NCBI GenBank assembly: GCA_041396125.1
Contig: JAWKZG010000008.1
Span: forward strand, 124,001 to 188,000
Origin: JAWKZG01 sp041396125
Lineage (GTDB): Bacteria; Pseudomonadota; Gammaproteobacteria; Competibacterales; Competibacteraceae
Length of the DNA stretch: 64,000 bases
Direction: 5' to 3'
Shown in pieces: positions 54,225-63,305 of the stretch. The stretch's first letter is position 1. Each line of letters begins with the position of its first letter. The translations under genes were made by a program, and so were the position numbers. The notes beneath the pieces were generated by a model. The model saw only the letters and a list, made by a program, of their open reading frames with translations, made no database searches and was not told where the DNA came from.

Positions 54225-55688
54225 ATGCGAGCACAACCCCAGGCCAGTCACTTCGTGGCAGGACGTTATACCGAGAACCCCAATGGTCAGTTGATCGAAA
54301 GCATTTACCCCGCCAGCGGCGATGTCATCGCCCAACTGCATGCGGCTGATGCTGCGCTGGTCGAGCAGGCGGTGGCAGCTGCGCAGGCCGGGTTTGTGGT
54401 GTGGTCTACAACGCCGGCAGCAGAGCGTGGCCGGGTGTTGCGACGGGCTGCCGATATACTGCGTGAGCGAAACCAGGAGCTGGCCGAACTGGAAACCCTC
54501 GATACCGGTAAAGCTCTGCAGGAAACCCTGGTAGCGGATGCCCCTTCAGGAGCTGATTGCATGGAGTATTTTGGCGGTATTGCGGCCTCGATCAGTGGCG
54601 AGCATATCGACCTTGGCGGTTCGTTTGCCTATACCCGCCGCGAGCCACTTGGCGTTTGTGCCGGTATCGGGGCTTGGAATTACCCCATCCAGATCGCCTG
54701 CTGGAAATCCGCCCCCGCGCTTGCTTGCGGTAATGCGATGATCTTCAAACCCTCCGAGCTGACGCCGCTTTCGGCGCTGAAACTGGCGGAAATCCTGCGT
54801 GATGCCGGCCTGCCCGACGGTGTTTTTAACGTGCTGCAAGGGTATGGTGAGGTCGGTGCCTTGCTTAGCAGTCATCCCGGCATTGCCAAAGTTTCGCTGA
54901 CCGGTTCTGTGGCAACCGGCACCCGTGTCATGCTCGGGGCAGCGCCAACGCTGAAAAAAGTAACCCTGGAGCTGGGTGGTAAATCGCCCATTATCGTGTT
55001 CGAAGATGCGGATATCGAAAATGCAGTCTCGAGGGCGATGCTTGGCAATTTCTACTCGACCGGGCAGGTCTGCTCGAACGGCACACGGGTGTTTGTCCAG
55101 CGTCGTATCCGTGATCAATTCCTGGCCCGTCTGATCGAGCGCACCGAGGCCATCCGGCTGGGCGATCCACTGGACGAGCAAACCCAACTCGGGCCGCTGG
55201 TCAGTCGCGCACAATACGATAAAGTGCTGGGGTATATGCAGCTCGGTGTGGAGGAGGGCGCAACCCTGGTCACAGGCGGCGGTGCGGCAACCGTGGCTGG
55301 ATTTGAGCAAGGCTTGTTCGTGCAGCCGACAGTCTTTACCGAGGTACAGGATTCGATGCGCATTGCCCGCGAAGAAATCTTCGGCCCGGTGATGTGTGTG
55401 TTTGATTTTGATGATGAAGCCGAGGTGATCGCGCGCGCCAACGACACCGATATGGGCCTCGCCGCTGGCGTGTTCACCCGCGATATCCAGCGTGCCCACC
55501 GTACCATTGCCCAGTTACAGGCCGGTACCTGCTGGATCAATAACTACAATCTGACCCCTATCGAAATGCCGTTTGGTGGCTATAAAAAATCGGGCATTGG
55601 CCGCGAAAACGCTCATGCTGCTATCGAGCATTACACGCAGCTGAAAAGCGTCTACGTCGAAATGGGCGATGTCGAGGCACCGTATTAG
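54225..55688 (+). CDS. betB: Betaine-aldehyde dehydrogenase
   Basis: 487 residues from the ATG at 54225, which has GGAG six bases upstream; a GTG at 54213 would add four. BetB oxidises betaine aldehyde to glycine betaine. Cofactor motifs: GAWNYPIQIACWKSAPALACGNAMIFKPSELTP, SLTGSVATGTRVM; general base in TLELGGKSPIIVFEDADIE; nucleophile in NFYSTGQVCSNGTRVFVQ. EEIFGPVMCVFDFDDEAEVI and INNYNLTPIEMPFGGYKKSGIGRENA fit BetB well. betA and betI are not adjacent; downstream on the other strand is a MocR gene. Confidence 0.9.
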   Translation: MRAQPQASHFVAGRYTENPNGQLIESIYPASGDVIAQLHAADAALVEQAVAAAQAGFVVWSTTPAAERGRVLRRAADILRERNQELAELETLDTGKALQETLVADAPSGADCMEYFGGIAASISGEHIDLGGSFAYTRREPLGVCAGIGAWNYPIQIACWKSAPALACGNAMIFKPSELTPLSALKLAEILRDAGLPDGVFNVLQGYGEVGALLSSHPGIAKVSLTGSVATGTRVMLGAAPTLKKVTLELGGKSPIIVFEDADIENAVSRAMLGNFYSTGQVCSNGTRVFVQRRIRDQFLARLIERTEAIRLGDPLDEQTQLGPLVSRAQYDKVLGYMQLGVEEGATLVTGGGAATVAGFEQGLFVQPTVFTEVQDSMRIAREEIFGPVMCVFDFDDEAEVIARANDTDMGLAAGVFTRDIQRAHRTIAQLQAGTCWINNYNLTPIEMPFGGYKKSGIGRENAHAAIEHYTQLKSVYVEMGDVEAPY

Positions 55689-55784
55689 TTGCTTTTACCT
55701 GTATTTCTGCCTGTTGCAAGTGCGTAAAAGTGTTCAGCAGGCAGAGCTAACATTACAGAGCATCATCGCTGAAGATCATTCGCT

Positions 55785-57214
55785 CTAGCCCTGGGCAGCC
55801 TCGTGCCGGGCATGCTCTTCCGCCGCACGTTGCAGAAAATCGAAAATGGCGGCCTGATCGCAATACGCCACATTAAACCGCAGCCAGGGTGACGGCTGCT
55901 GGTGGGGGCGGAAAATACTGCCCGGTGCCAGCAGAATATCCTGTGCAGCCGCTTGGGCCGCCAGCGGTGTGGCATCTTCAATATGCTCGAAACGGGCCGA
56001 CACAAACATGCCGAATTCGGGCTCGGCATACAGCCGTAAACCGCTGCGTTCAAGCTGGCTCATGGTGTGCTCACGCGCTCTTTGCAAACGATCACGCACC
56101 TGACCCAGATGCTTGCGGTAATAACCTTCCAGTAAAATCTGATGGGTCAGTTTTTCCGCCAGTTCCGAGCTGGCCAGACCGGTCATCAGTTTTAGATCCA
56201 GCAAATCGTGCACGAATGCCCTGGGCGCAACCATATAACCGACCCGGAGTTTGGGGGTGATGGTTTTGGAAAAGCCGTTCAGATAAATAACCCGGTTGAG
56301 TTGATCCAGCGTGGCCAGGCGGGTGCTCGGGTGGGGATTAAAAAAGCCGTAGATATCGTCTTCCAGAATATAGAAATCGTGCTCCTCGGCCAGCCGTAAT
56401 ACCCGGTAGGCACAGCTTTGCGAGATGCTTAATCCGGTCGGGTTGTGCAGCACCGAGGTGGTCAGAAAAACTTTGGCCGGTGACGTTGTGCCAGTTCCGC
56501 CAGCATCTCGGTATCCGGCCCTTGCCGACCGCGCCGCACGCCGATGATTTCAGCGCCCATCGTTTGCAGCTGGCCAAAAGAATGAAAATAACCGGGGTCA
56601 TCCACCAATACCACATCGCCGGGTTGCAGCAGGTAGCGGCCCAGCAGATCGATCGCTGTGACCACGCCGTGCGTGGTGATGATCTGCTCCAGTTCGGCGT
56701 GGATGCCAATACCGTGCAGATGTTGCTGGATATCCTGTCGCAAGGGCGGATAACCGCTGGCACTGCCATAACCTTCGAGTAAGGCCATGGGATTGCTTCT
56801 GGCCATGCCGCGCAGACTTCTGGCCAGTCCGGCGCTGTCCTGCCAGCTGGCCGGCAGCCAGCCGCAACCGGGCATATAACGGCTGCTGTATTCGGCCATG
56901 GAGCGATGCACCAGCCACAGGGTATCCATCGCCAGATCCAGTCGTACGCCGGGGGCAGCATGATTGTTCGTTGCGATAGGTCGGGCAACATAAAAGCCGG
57001 AACCGCGACGTGAATCCAGCGTGCCGGCAGCGACCAGCCGGTCATAAGCCTGCACAACCGTAAAGCGGCTGACCCGGTGTTCCTGTGCAAACTGACGGAT
57101 CGAGGGCAACCGCGCGCCCTGGCGCAGCATACGCTGATCGACCAGCCGCTGTACGCCGTCCACGATTTGCAATACCAGGGGTTTGGAATCCTGGTTATCC
57201 AGACTGAGCAACAT
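55785..57214 (-). pseudogene. MocR-type regulator (GntR wHTH + aminotransferase domain), one frameshift
   Basis: About 477 residues: an N-terminal GntR winged helix (GARLPSIRQFAQEHRVSRFTVVQAYDRLVAAGTLDSRRGSGFYV, residues ~32-75), then a fold type I aminotransferase-like domain (ALLEGYGSASGYPPLRQDIQQHL, PGDVVLVDDPGYF, then after the break VLHNPTGLSISQS, ILEDDIYGFFNP and the PLP lysine in NGFSKTITPKLRVGYM). The break is at the A5 run 56466-56470; one more A (T on the coding strand) gives RPKFFLTTSVLHNPTG. It faces the divergent LysE gene across 114 bp with a repeated word, and is probably its PLP- or amino-acid-dependent activator. Confidence 0.83.
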
Positions 57215-57215
57215 A

Positions 57216-57271
57216 AAAGTGTACCGCTATTTTAACCAATACAGTTTGATAAATTGTTTATAAAGTGTACC
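57216..57271. promoter_or_regulatory. Direct repeats, candidate MocR binding sites
   Basis: AAAGTGTACC occurs at 57216-57225 and 57262-57271, 46 bp apart (start to start), each followed within a few bases by TAT. An inverted pair AATACAG (57238-57244) and CTGTATT (57271-57277) overlaps. MocR dimers often bind widely spaced direct repeats in divergent regions of this kind. Confidence 0.5.
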
Positions 57272-57328
57272 TGTATTGTCAGGAAACGATCAATTACAGT
57301 GTCCGCCATTGCAACAGGATTCAAGCCA

Positions 57329-57931
57329 ATGACAAGTATTGAAACGCTGCTGGCGATCACACTTTTTGTGGTCTCGACGACGATCACGCCAGGCCCGAAT
57401 AACATCATGATCATGACCTCCGGCCTGAACTACGGCATTAGCCGCTCACTGCCTCATCTGCTGGGCATCTGCTTCGGTTTTCCGCTGATGGTGCTGGCGA
57501 TAGGGTTGGGGCTGGGTACGCTGTTCGAGCAATATCCCGGTATTCACGAGGTAATTAAATATCTGGGTATCGCCTATATGCTGTTTCTGGCCTGGAAAAT
57601 TGCCACCTCGCATACCGATGTCAATAAAACACGCACTGCCAAACCGCTGAGTTTTATTCAGGCCGCGTTGTTTCAATGGGTCAATCCGAAAGCCTGGATG
57701 ATGTCGGCAGGGGCTATCGCCACCTATACCTCAGTGGCAGCGGATGCCTATCTGCAGGCGTTGATCATTGCGCTGACCTTCCTGCTGCTGAGTTTTCCCT
57801 GTGTCGGGCTGTGGCTGTTTTTCGGCCTGTCACTGAAAAACATTCTGGCCAGTGAAACCCAGCAGAAATACTTTAATTTTGGTATGGGCGCGGTGCTGGC
57901 AGTTTCGGTGCTGCCGATGTTAACGCTGTAG
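57329..57931 (+). CDS. LysE-family amino-acid exporter
   Basis: 200 residues from the ATG at 57329; five to six helices. The opening TTITPGPNNIMIMTSGLNYGISRSLPHLLGICFGFPLMVLAIGLG is the RhtB/LysE signature, and FQWVNPKAWMMSAGA the second. It exports amino acids or related metabolites. It diverges from the MocR gene, its likely regulator. An upstream in-frame extension from 57254 covers the repeat region and is not favoured. Confidence 0.88.
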   Translation: MTSIETLLAITLFVVSTTITPGPNNIMIMTSGLNYGISRSLPHLLGICFGFPLMVLAIGLGLGTLFEQYPGIHEVIKYLGIAYMLFLAWKIATSHTDVNKTRTAKPLSFIQAALFQWVNPKAWMMSAGAIATYTSVAADAYLQALIIALTFLLLSFPCVGLWLFFGLSLKNILASETQQKYFNFGMGAVLAVSVLPMLTL

Positions 57932-58070
57932 GTAGTGCCCCTTAAATTAATTGTTCGTGCCGGCCAGATAAAAGAGCTGGCTACTGCGTACCCCGTAAAA
58001 CGTCAATCTTTCGGCATTATCGCGCTGCTGCTAAAAATCCCGTCGCGGCCCGGTATAGAAAATCGTTACA

Positions 58071-58643
58071 ATGCCAGCAATCGATTGGATTTCACATGAA
58101 ATGGGTGCGAGCATGAATCAGCCGCAGAAATCCGGCTTGCAGGATCTGCCGCTTGCGCTGGAACGTGATGTATTTTTGCGCAGTTTACTCAGAGAATTGT
58201 CAGGCACCCTGGAGGATGTGATCGGGGTGGATGAAGCCTCGGGCTTTATCAGCATTGTCGGCCAGCGCATGGGCGATCAGTTCAACGACATGTATAAAAC
58301 CGCGTTGCAGGTATCCAAACTGTCACGTGCACAGCTGGGCGAGGTTCTGGTCGATCTGAAACGCCGCATCCAGGGTGATTTTTACATTATTTCCGAAGAC
58401 GATGAAAAACTCGTTCTGGGAAATCGGGCCTGTCCGTTTGGCGATAAAGTAGCAGGCCGCCCGTCGCTTTGCATGATGACCTCCAACGTTTTCGGTCTGA
58501 TTGCTGCAGAAAATCTCGGCTATGCCAAAGTCAGTATTGAGCAGGCGATTGCGCGCGGTGATGCGGGTTGCCGGATTGTGCTGTATCTGCAGCCCGGCGC
58601 GGCTGCCAGCCGCGCCGACGGGCGCGAATACCACCAGGCGTAA
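58071..58643 (+). CDS. MetOD1 (methanogen output domain 1)-like protein
   Basis: 190 residues; start uncertain (58071, 58101 and 58113 are in frame; none has a strong site). The domain at residues ~35-175 has SGTLEDVIGVDEASGFISIVGQRMGDQFNDMY, LVDLKRRIQGDFYIISEDDEKLVL, NRACPFGDKVAGRPSLCMMTSNVFGLIAAENLGYAKVSIEQAIARGDAGCRIVLYL. The cysteine pair C-P-F-G…L-C and a late Cys agree with MetOD1, a small domain next to sensor kinases and cyclases. It precedes the hybrid kinase gene and probably serves as its input module. Confidence 0.72.
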   Translation: MPAIDWISHEMGASMNQPQKSGLQDLPLALERDVFLRSLLRELSGTLEDVIGVDEASGFISIVGQRMGDQFNDMYKTALQVSKLSRAQLGEVLVDLKRRIQGDFYIISEDDEKLVLGNRACPFGDKVAGRPSLCMMTSNVFGLIAAENLGYAKVSIEQAIARGDAGCRIVLYLQPGAAASRADGREYHQA

Positions 58644-58654
58644 AAGCAACCAAG

Positions 58655-60238
58655 GTGACGCCTGATCAGTTCCTGCAAATTGCTGAAGCTCTGCCGGACG
58701 CCTGCCTGCTGGTGTCCGGTGACGGCATCGTATTGGCGCTCAATCGGCGTCTGGCCAGCTATCTTGAACGCACTCCGGCGGAACTGACAAACCAGCCGTT
58801 CGCCGCGCTTATCAGCACATCGGCCATGCCGCTGGACGTTTTTTTGCGACTTTGCGCCCGCACACATGACAGCGTGCCGATGACCGTAACCTGTGTCGGC
58901 CGCTCTGAATCCTGCCGTATTGTCGGCGCGTTGCTGCAGCCTCGCAGCGGCGCAAACGCGGCCCTGATTATGGTCAGTATTCGGGGTGAAGATCTCATCA
59001 CCATCCGCTTCAGCGCGCTAAGCAGGAAAATCGAACAGCTGAACCGTGAAATTGAGCGGCGCAAGAGCAGTGAGGCAGCGCTGCAACAGCACACCATGGC
59101 TTTGCGCCTGGCGGATCGGCGCAAGAACGAGTTTCTGGCTATGCTGGGCCACGAATTGCGCAATCCGCTGGTGCCGATTCGTTCCGGGCTGGAGCTGCTG
59201 CGCATTAATCCCGGCGATCAGGACACCCTGGCGGTGATGCAGCAACATGTTGAGCATATCGTTCGGCTGGTGGACGACTTGCTGGATGTCGCCCGGATCA
59301 CGCGCGGTAAAATTGAGCTGCGCAAACAAACCCTGTGCCTGACCACACTGGTGCAGCGGGCACTGGCCAGCGCGCGCACGTTCATTGACAGCAGACAGCA
59401 GCAGTTGCAGGTGTCGCTGACCGAGGTGGCGCTATGGGTGGAGGCCGATCCGGTACGGCTGCTGCAGGTGCTCGGTAATCTATTGCACAATGCCGCTAAA
59501 TACACCCCGGCACACGGTTGCATCACACTGGAAACGACCTGCGAAAACAATCAGGCGATCATTCGCATCCGTGACGACGGGATCGGCATCGAGCGCAAAT
59601 CCCTGGCAGCGATCTTTGACCTGTTTACTCAGTTAGAGCCTTCGATGGCCCGTTCCGAAGGTGGTTTAGGTATTGGTCTGACCATTTCCAAAGAAATCAT
59701 CGAACGGCATGGCGGCCAGATTGAAGCCAGCAGCGCCGGGTCAGGGCAGGGCAGTCAGTTCACTGTCCGACTGCCTCTGGTCGCCGCACCGGCCCGGCCC
59801 GCGCCAGCAGCACCCGTTGCCCAGGCACCTGCTGCTACAGCGGCACCCAGTGGGCAGGCACGCTGCCTGCGGGTGCTGATTGTGGATGATAATCAGCAGT
59901 CAGCCCAGTTGATGGGGCGGCTGTTAACGGCGGTTGGGCCGGATAAAATCGAGTTGGCTTATGACGGCGAGACTGCCCTGGCAGTCGCTACAGCGTTCCA
60001 GCCAGATGTTATTTTTCTCGATATCGGTTTGCCGGACCTGGATGGTTTTGAAGTGGCCCGGCGACTGCGCGCTCAGGCCGGGTTCGCAACGACACTGCTG
60101 GTTGCGGTCACCGGCTATGGCAGTGAAGATGACCGGCGCATGAGTCGGGACGTCGGCTTCGATCTGCATCTGGTCAAACCGGTGACTGTCGATCAGCTAA
60201 GCAGCGTACTTGACGCCGCTCGCCAACAAGCGCAGTAG
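58655..60238 (+). CDS. Hybrid histidine kinase (PAS-HisKA-HATPase-REC)
   Basis: 527 residues from a GTG at 58655 (12 bp after the MetOD1 stop); an open frame from 58568 would overlap that gene by 76 bp. PAS (VTPDQFLQIAEALPDACLLVSGDGIVLALNRRLASYLE), coiled coil, HisKA (RRKNEFLAMLGHELRNPLVPIRSGLELL, phospho-His), HATPase_c (QVLGNLLHNAAKYTPAHG; IRDDGIGIERKSLAAIFDLF; GGLGIGLTISKEII), a Pro/Ala linker, and a receiver (VLIVDDNQQSAQLMG, FLDIGLPDLDGFEVARRL with phospho-Asp, LVKPVTVDQL). No output domain, so a phosphorelay partner is elsewhere. Confidence 0.88.
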   Translation: MTPDQFLQIAEALPDACLLVSGDGIVLALNRRLASYLERTPAELTNQPFAALISTSAMPLDVFLRLCARTHDSVPMTVTCVGRSESCRIVGALLQPRSGANAALIMVSIRGEDLITIRFSALSRKIEQLNREIERRKSSEAALQQHTMALRLADRRKNEFLAMLGHELRNPLVPIRSGLELLRINPGDQDTLAVMQQHVEHIVRLVDDLLDVARITRGKIELRKQTLCLTTLVQRALASARTFIDSRQQQLQVSLTEVALWVEADPVRLLQVLGNLLHNAAKYTPAHGCITLETTCENNQAIIRIRDDGIGIERKSLAAIFDLFTQLEPSMARSEGGLGIGLTISKEIIERHGGQIEASSAGSGQGSQFTVRLPLVAAPARPAPAAPVAQAPAATAAPSGQARCLRVLIVDDNQQSAQLMGRLLTAVGPDKIELAYDGETALAVATAFQPDVIFLDIGLPDLDGFEVARRLRAQAGFATTLLVAVTGYGSEDDRRMSRDVGFDLHLVKPVTVDQLSSVLDAARQQAQ

Positions 60239-60253
60239 TCCCGCCACCCCCCG

Positions 60254-60308
60254 GAAAAACGCCCCTCAGAAAAATGCCCCTCAGAAAAATGCCCCTCAGA
60301 AAAATGCC
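60254..60308. repeat. 15-bp tandem repeat, ~3.6 copies
   Basis: Unit GAAAAATGCCCCTCA at 60254-60268 (one change), 60269-60283, 60284-60298, and a partial copy to 60308. It spans the stop codon (60296-60298) of the CmcJ-like gene. Confidence 0.85.
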
Positions 60309-61114
60309 ATCGTGCGTAACTCAATACTCTCCCGTCTGAGTGCGTTGGGCGGGGTGGTTGGATCTTCAAACGCACTATGCCCCATGAAACGGGCACGTCC
60401 ATCGGTTTCGCTGTCATAGGTTTTGAGCAAAAGCGCCTGCTGCGGCGTCATGTTTGGAAAGTAATACCAGCGATGCGAGGGTGAGTAACGCATGACATAG
60501 ATCTCGCCGGTGCGGTCGCGGTATTTCAGCTGCATGAGCAGCATATCGTCATCGCTTGCGGTGGTGGCGTCGCACATCGCCAGTGGCAATTCTTCCACCG
60601 GCCGGTACAGCGGTTTCCAGACATTAAAAAACGCCACCCGTTGCTGCAGTAATTGATCCGCCTCTGTCGGCAGCAGGTCGCGCACCCGCTGCGGGCCGGA
60701 CTTGGGTGTGTAATCACTGTGCACCAGTAACACCGCCGGGCGCTGCACTTCGGTCTGTTGTTTCAGATCGTCTGGCAGGCGTTTGCGAATGGTGTGGTCG
60801 AAAACCTCAACTCGTTTGGCACCGGTATGCTGCTTTACGAATGCCACAATCTGCGGATAAAACTGGCGCTGGATCAGCTCGTCATCGTGAAACTGATCGA
60901 AGTCGTCGTCAAACGGTTTGATCTCGAAACCTTCACGATCCGCCGTGAAATGATCATGTTGTGACCAGGCGTTGTGGATTCTGACTTCCTGCGGGTCGGT
61001 ACCGGGCGGATTTTGCTGAACGGACGGATCGGGCTCATAGAAGTAGTAGTCCGGCGGAATGCCGTTATCTACCGAATAATTCAGAGTTGTGGTGACAAAT
61101 GCATCTGTAGCCAT
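60296..61114 (-). CDS. CmcJ/NvfI-family oxidoreductase
   Basis: 272 residues. The sequence LNYSVDNGIPPDYYFYEPDPSVQQNPPGTDPQEVRIHNAW, GFEIKPFDDDFDQFHDDELIQRQFYPQIVAFVKQHTGAKRVEVFDHTIRKR, VHSDYTPKSGPQRVRDLLP, VWKPLYRPVEELPLAMCDA and PNMTPQQALLLKTYDSETDGRARFMGHSAFEDP is that of the CmcJ/NvfI group, Fe-dependent or related hydroxylase/methyltransferase-like enzymes known from cephamycin and fungal toxin routes and widespread as single genes in Proteobacteria. H…D (VHSDYT) and a C-terminal H/R (FMGHSAFEDP) are metal/cosubstrate candidates. Its natural role here is not known. Confidence 0.82.
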   Translation of the reverse strand: MATDAFVTTTLNYSVDNGIPPDYYFYEPDPSVQQNPPGTDPQEVRIHNAWSQHDHFTADREGFEIKPFDDDFDQFHDDELIQRQFYPQIVAFVKQHTGAKRVEVFDHTIRKRLPDDLKQQTEVQRPAVLLVHSDYTPKSGPQRVRDLLPTEADQLLQQRVAFFNVWKPLYRPVEELPLAMCDATTASDDDMLLMQLKYRDRTGEIYVMRYSPSHRWYYFPNMTPQQALLLKTYDSETDGRARFMGHSAFEDPTTPPNALRRESIELRTMAFF

Positions 61115-61258
61115 GGTTAAACCAAACGTAGGTTGAAAAAAATAATAGGTTAAAAAATAAAGGGCGGCCGACGCAGCATGGTTGCGACCACCCCTCTCTT
61201 ATACAAAAAGCGCATGATCTTGCATCGTTCACATCAACCACCCCTAACTCACTCCGTC

Positions 61259-61278
61259 ATTCCCGCGCAGGCGGGAAT
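61259..61278. repeat. Extragenic palindrome (REP-like)
   Basis: ATTCCCGC-GCAG-GCGGGAAT, an 8-bp perfect stem in an otherwise plain intergenic region of 243 bp, with CGTC before it and CCAG after it. Elements of this type (TCATTCCCGCG…GCGGGAATCC) recur in many proteobacterial genomes. Confidence 0.7.
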
Positions 61279-61357
61279 CCAGGAATGTTCAAGGCGCAGC
61301 AAAATGTCGCAAATCTATCCGCGTCATGTATTAGTCCTGATAATGCCTCGCTAATCC

Positions 61358-62002
61358 CTATGAGGTGCGTTCCAGCGTGAAACCGGGGCCGACATACGTG
61401 GCCTCCCAGCAGGGGAGTTGTTCCACCCGCTCGGTCATCCAGCGTTGCAGATTGGGATGCTGTTGCAGCGGCAGTTGCTGCAGGCTGTGCATATGCATGG
61501 GGGCAGCGATGGCGATATCCGCAATACTGGGCCCGGCACCGCCGAGCCACTCGCTATTGGCCAGCCGCTTATCGAGAATAGCGGCCAGCTTGTGAAATGT
61601 TTCATCCTGCGCGGCCAGCACAGCAGCGTCCGGTTCGGCCTGCAGCAGCGGCTTTACGCAGTTTTCCACCATGTAAACATAACAGCTGGGAAACCAGCTG
61701 GACGATTCCCACAGCAGCCAGCGGTTGATATCGGCCCGCGTTTGCAGATCGGTGGGGTAAAATTCGCCTTTATTGTGTTTGTCAGCTGCATACTGAAGAA
61801 TGGCATTGGATTCCCACAGAATGAACTCGCCATCGGCCATGGCCGGCAAGGCAGCATTGGGATTGATGGCCAGATAGTGCGGGCTTTTTTGCTGAGCCTG
61901 AAAATAATCGATATGTTCGTGTTGGTACGGAATATCCATCAGCTTGAGGCCGGCAATGACTTTGCGACAATTGATAGTGATCGGATCGGCATAAATCTTC
62001 AT
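61358..62002 (-). CDS. Glutathione S-transferase
   Basis: 214 residues: thioredoxin-like N-terminus (MKIYADPITINCRKVIAGLKLMDIPYQHEHIDY), cis-Pro loop NPNAALPAMADGEFILWESNAILQYAADKH (with the ESNAI glutathione-binding block), and an alpha-helical C-terminal domain with SIADIAIAAPMHM. It conjugates glutathione to electrophiles. Divergent from the LysR gene (174 bp), its probable regulator. Confidence 0.9.
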   Translation of the reverse strand: MKIYADPITINCRKVIAGLKLMDIPYQHEHIDYFQAQQKSPHYLAINPNAALPAMADGEFILWESNAILQYAADKHNKGEFYPTDLQTRADINRWLLWESSSWFPSCYVYMVENCVKPLLQAEPDAAVLAAQDETFHKLAAILDKRLANSEWLGGAGPSIADIAIAAPMHMHSLQQLPLQQHPNLQRWMTERVEQLPCWEATYVGPGFTLERTS

Positions 62003-62176
62003 GGTGTCTCCAATGGCGGTGGCGCCTGGTCTGTTTTTTTATACTTACTGCGTAAGGGCAGCGTAAGGGGTTAATCTGACTCGTTTATTAAGTTTTTACC
62101 CCATGCATAGCGTAGCGAATTAGCCGCGCAACAACAGCCCCCGGAGCGCAAACATCCTGTTCTCGATTTGGAAACA

Positions 62177-63076
62177 ATGAGTATATCAACGGCAATGCTG
62201 GAGGCTTTGGTCAAAACCGCAGAGCTGCACAGTGTCAGTGCTGCCGCCGATGAACTGGGGGTTAGCAAAAGTGTGATCAGCAAACGTCTGGCGCAGCTGG
62301 AACAGCTTGTTCAGGCCACCTTGCTAACCCGCTCCAGTCGCCGCATGGCCTTGACGCCTGCGGGGGAGATCTACCTTGAGTATGCCCGCCAGGCCTTGCT
62401 GGTGCTCAGCCAGGGCGCTGAGGGTTTGCGTACCTTGCGCTCGGACCCTTCCGGCCTGATCCGGCTGACCGCTCCTATCTCATGGGGACAGCGGGTGCTG
62501 GCCCGAATGATCCCCGAATTTCTGCAGACGCACCCGCTCATCGAAATTGAATTGCAGCTGACCGACCGCATGCTGGATATCGCCTATGAAGGTATCGATA
62601 TTGCCTTGCGTATGACAGCCACCCCCGCGCTTGATCTGGTATCGATTCCGATTACCCGTCTGGATTGGGCTATTTGCGCGGCACCCGCTTATCTGGCAAA
62701 GGTGCGCCCGCCCGAAGAGCCCGCCCAGTTGGTCGATCATCCCTGCATGAATTACTGGAGCGTGCAGAGTGATCAGCTCTGGCAGTTAAGCGCAGGGGAA
62801 CAGACCCAAACCATTCAGATCCGCAGCCGCTACCGGGCCAATAACCCTGAGGCTATTGCCGATGCAGCACTGGCCGGCCTGGGCATTGCCTTATTGCCAC
62901 TGTACGTATGTGACAAGGAACTCGCCAGCGGTCGTTTGCAGCGCGTTTTGCCGGCGTGGACGCCCGTCACCAAATACGGTTATCAGATCACCGCCGGGGT
63001 TGCGCCCGACCGGATTGGTTTTTCGCGCAATCAGGCTTTTTTGAGCTTTCTGAAACAGCGTTTTGCAAATGGATAA
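62177..63076 (+). CDS. LysR-family transcriptional regulator
   Basis: 299 residues from the ATG at 62177 (a TTG at 62168 adds three). The HTH is at residues ~5-60 (MLEALVKTAELHSVSAAADELGVSKSVISKRLAQLEQLV). The effector domain starts with GLIRLTAPISWGQRVLARMIPEF and includes DIALRMTATPALDLVSIPI and ALAGLGIALLPLYV, typical of the family. It probably controls the divergent GST gene. Confidence 0.9.
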   Translation: MSISTAMLEALVKTAELHSVSAAADELGVSKSVISKRLAQLEQLVQATLLTRSSRRMALTPAGEIYLEYARQALLVLSQGAEGLRTLRSDPSGLIRLTAPISWGQRVLARMIPEFLQTHPLIEIELQLTDRMLDIAYEGIDIALRMTATPALDLVSIPITRLDWAICAAPAYLAKVRPPEEPAQLVDHPCMNYWSVQSDQLWQLSAGEQTQTIQIRSRYRANNPEAIADAALAGLGIALLPLYVCDKELASGRLQRVLPAWTPVTKYGYQITAGVAPDRIGFSRNQAFLSFLKQRFANG

Positions 63077-63305
63077 TGATTTTTTTTGCAGGCAGAGCAG
63101 GCGCAGAAGCCGTGCGCAACCCTGAGTGACGCCTGCTGTCAGCGCTTTATAAATATTGAGAATATATTAACATGTTGTAAAAATAACAAAGATTATTATA
63201 ATGATAATGCACCCTGTCGGCCGGTTTTATGGTGTGTCAATGACCAAAGTCGAGGATGGGTCGCTGTCACCTTAATTCATAACAACCGGAAACAGGATTT
63301 CTGAG

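Noticed and set aside
54546..55499. 317-codon open frame on the minus strand
   Set aside because: Antisense to betB, with no family features.
56338..57090. 250-codon open frame on the minus strand
   Set aside because: Alternate frame of the MocR gene; Trp/Cys-rich and without motifs.
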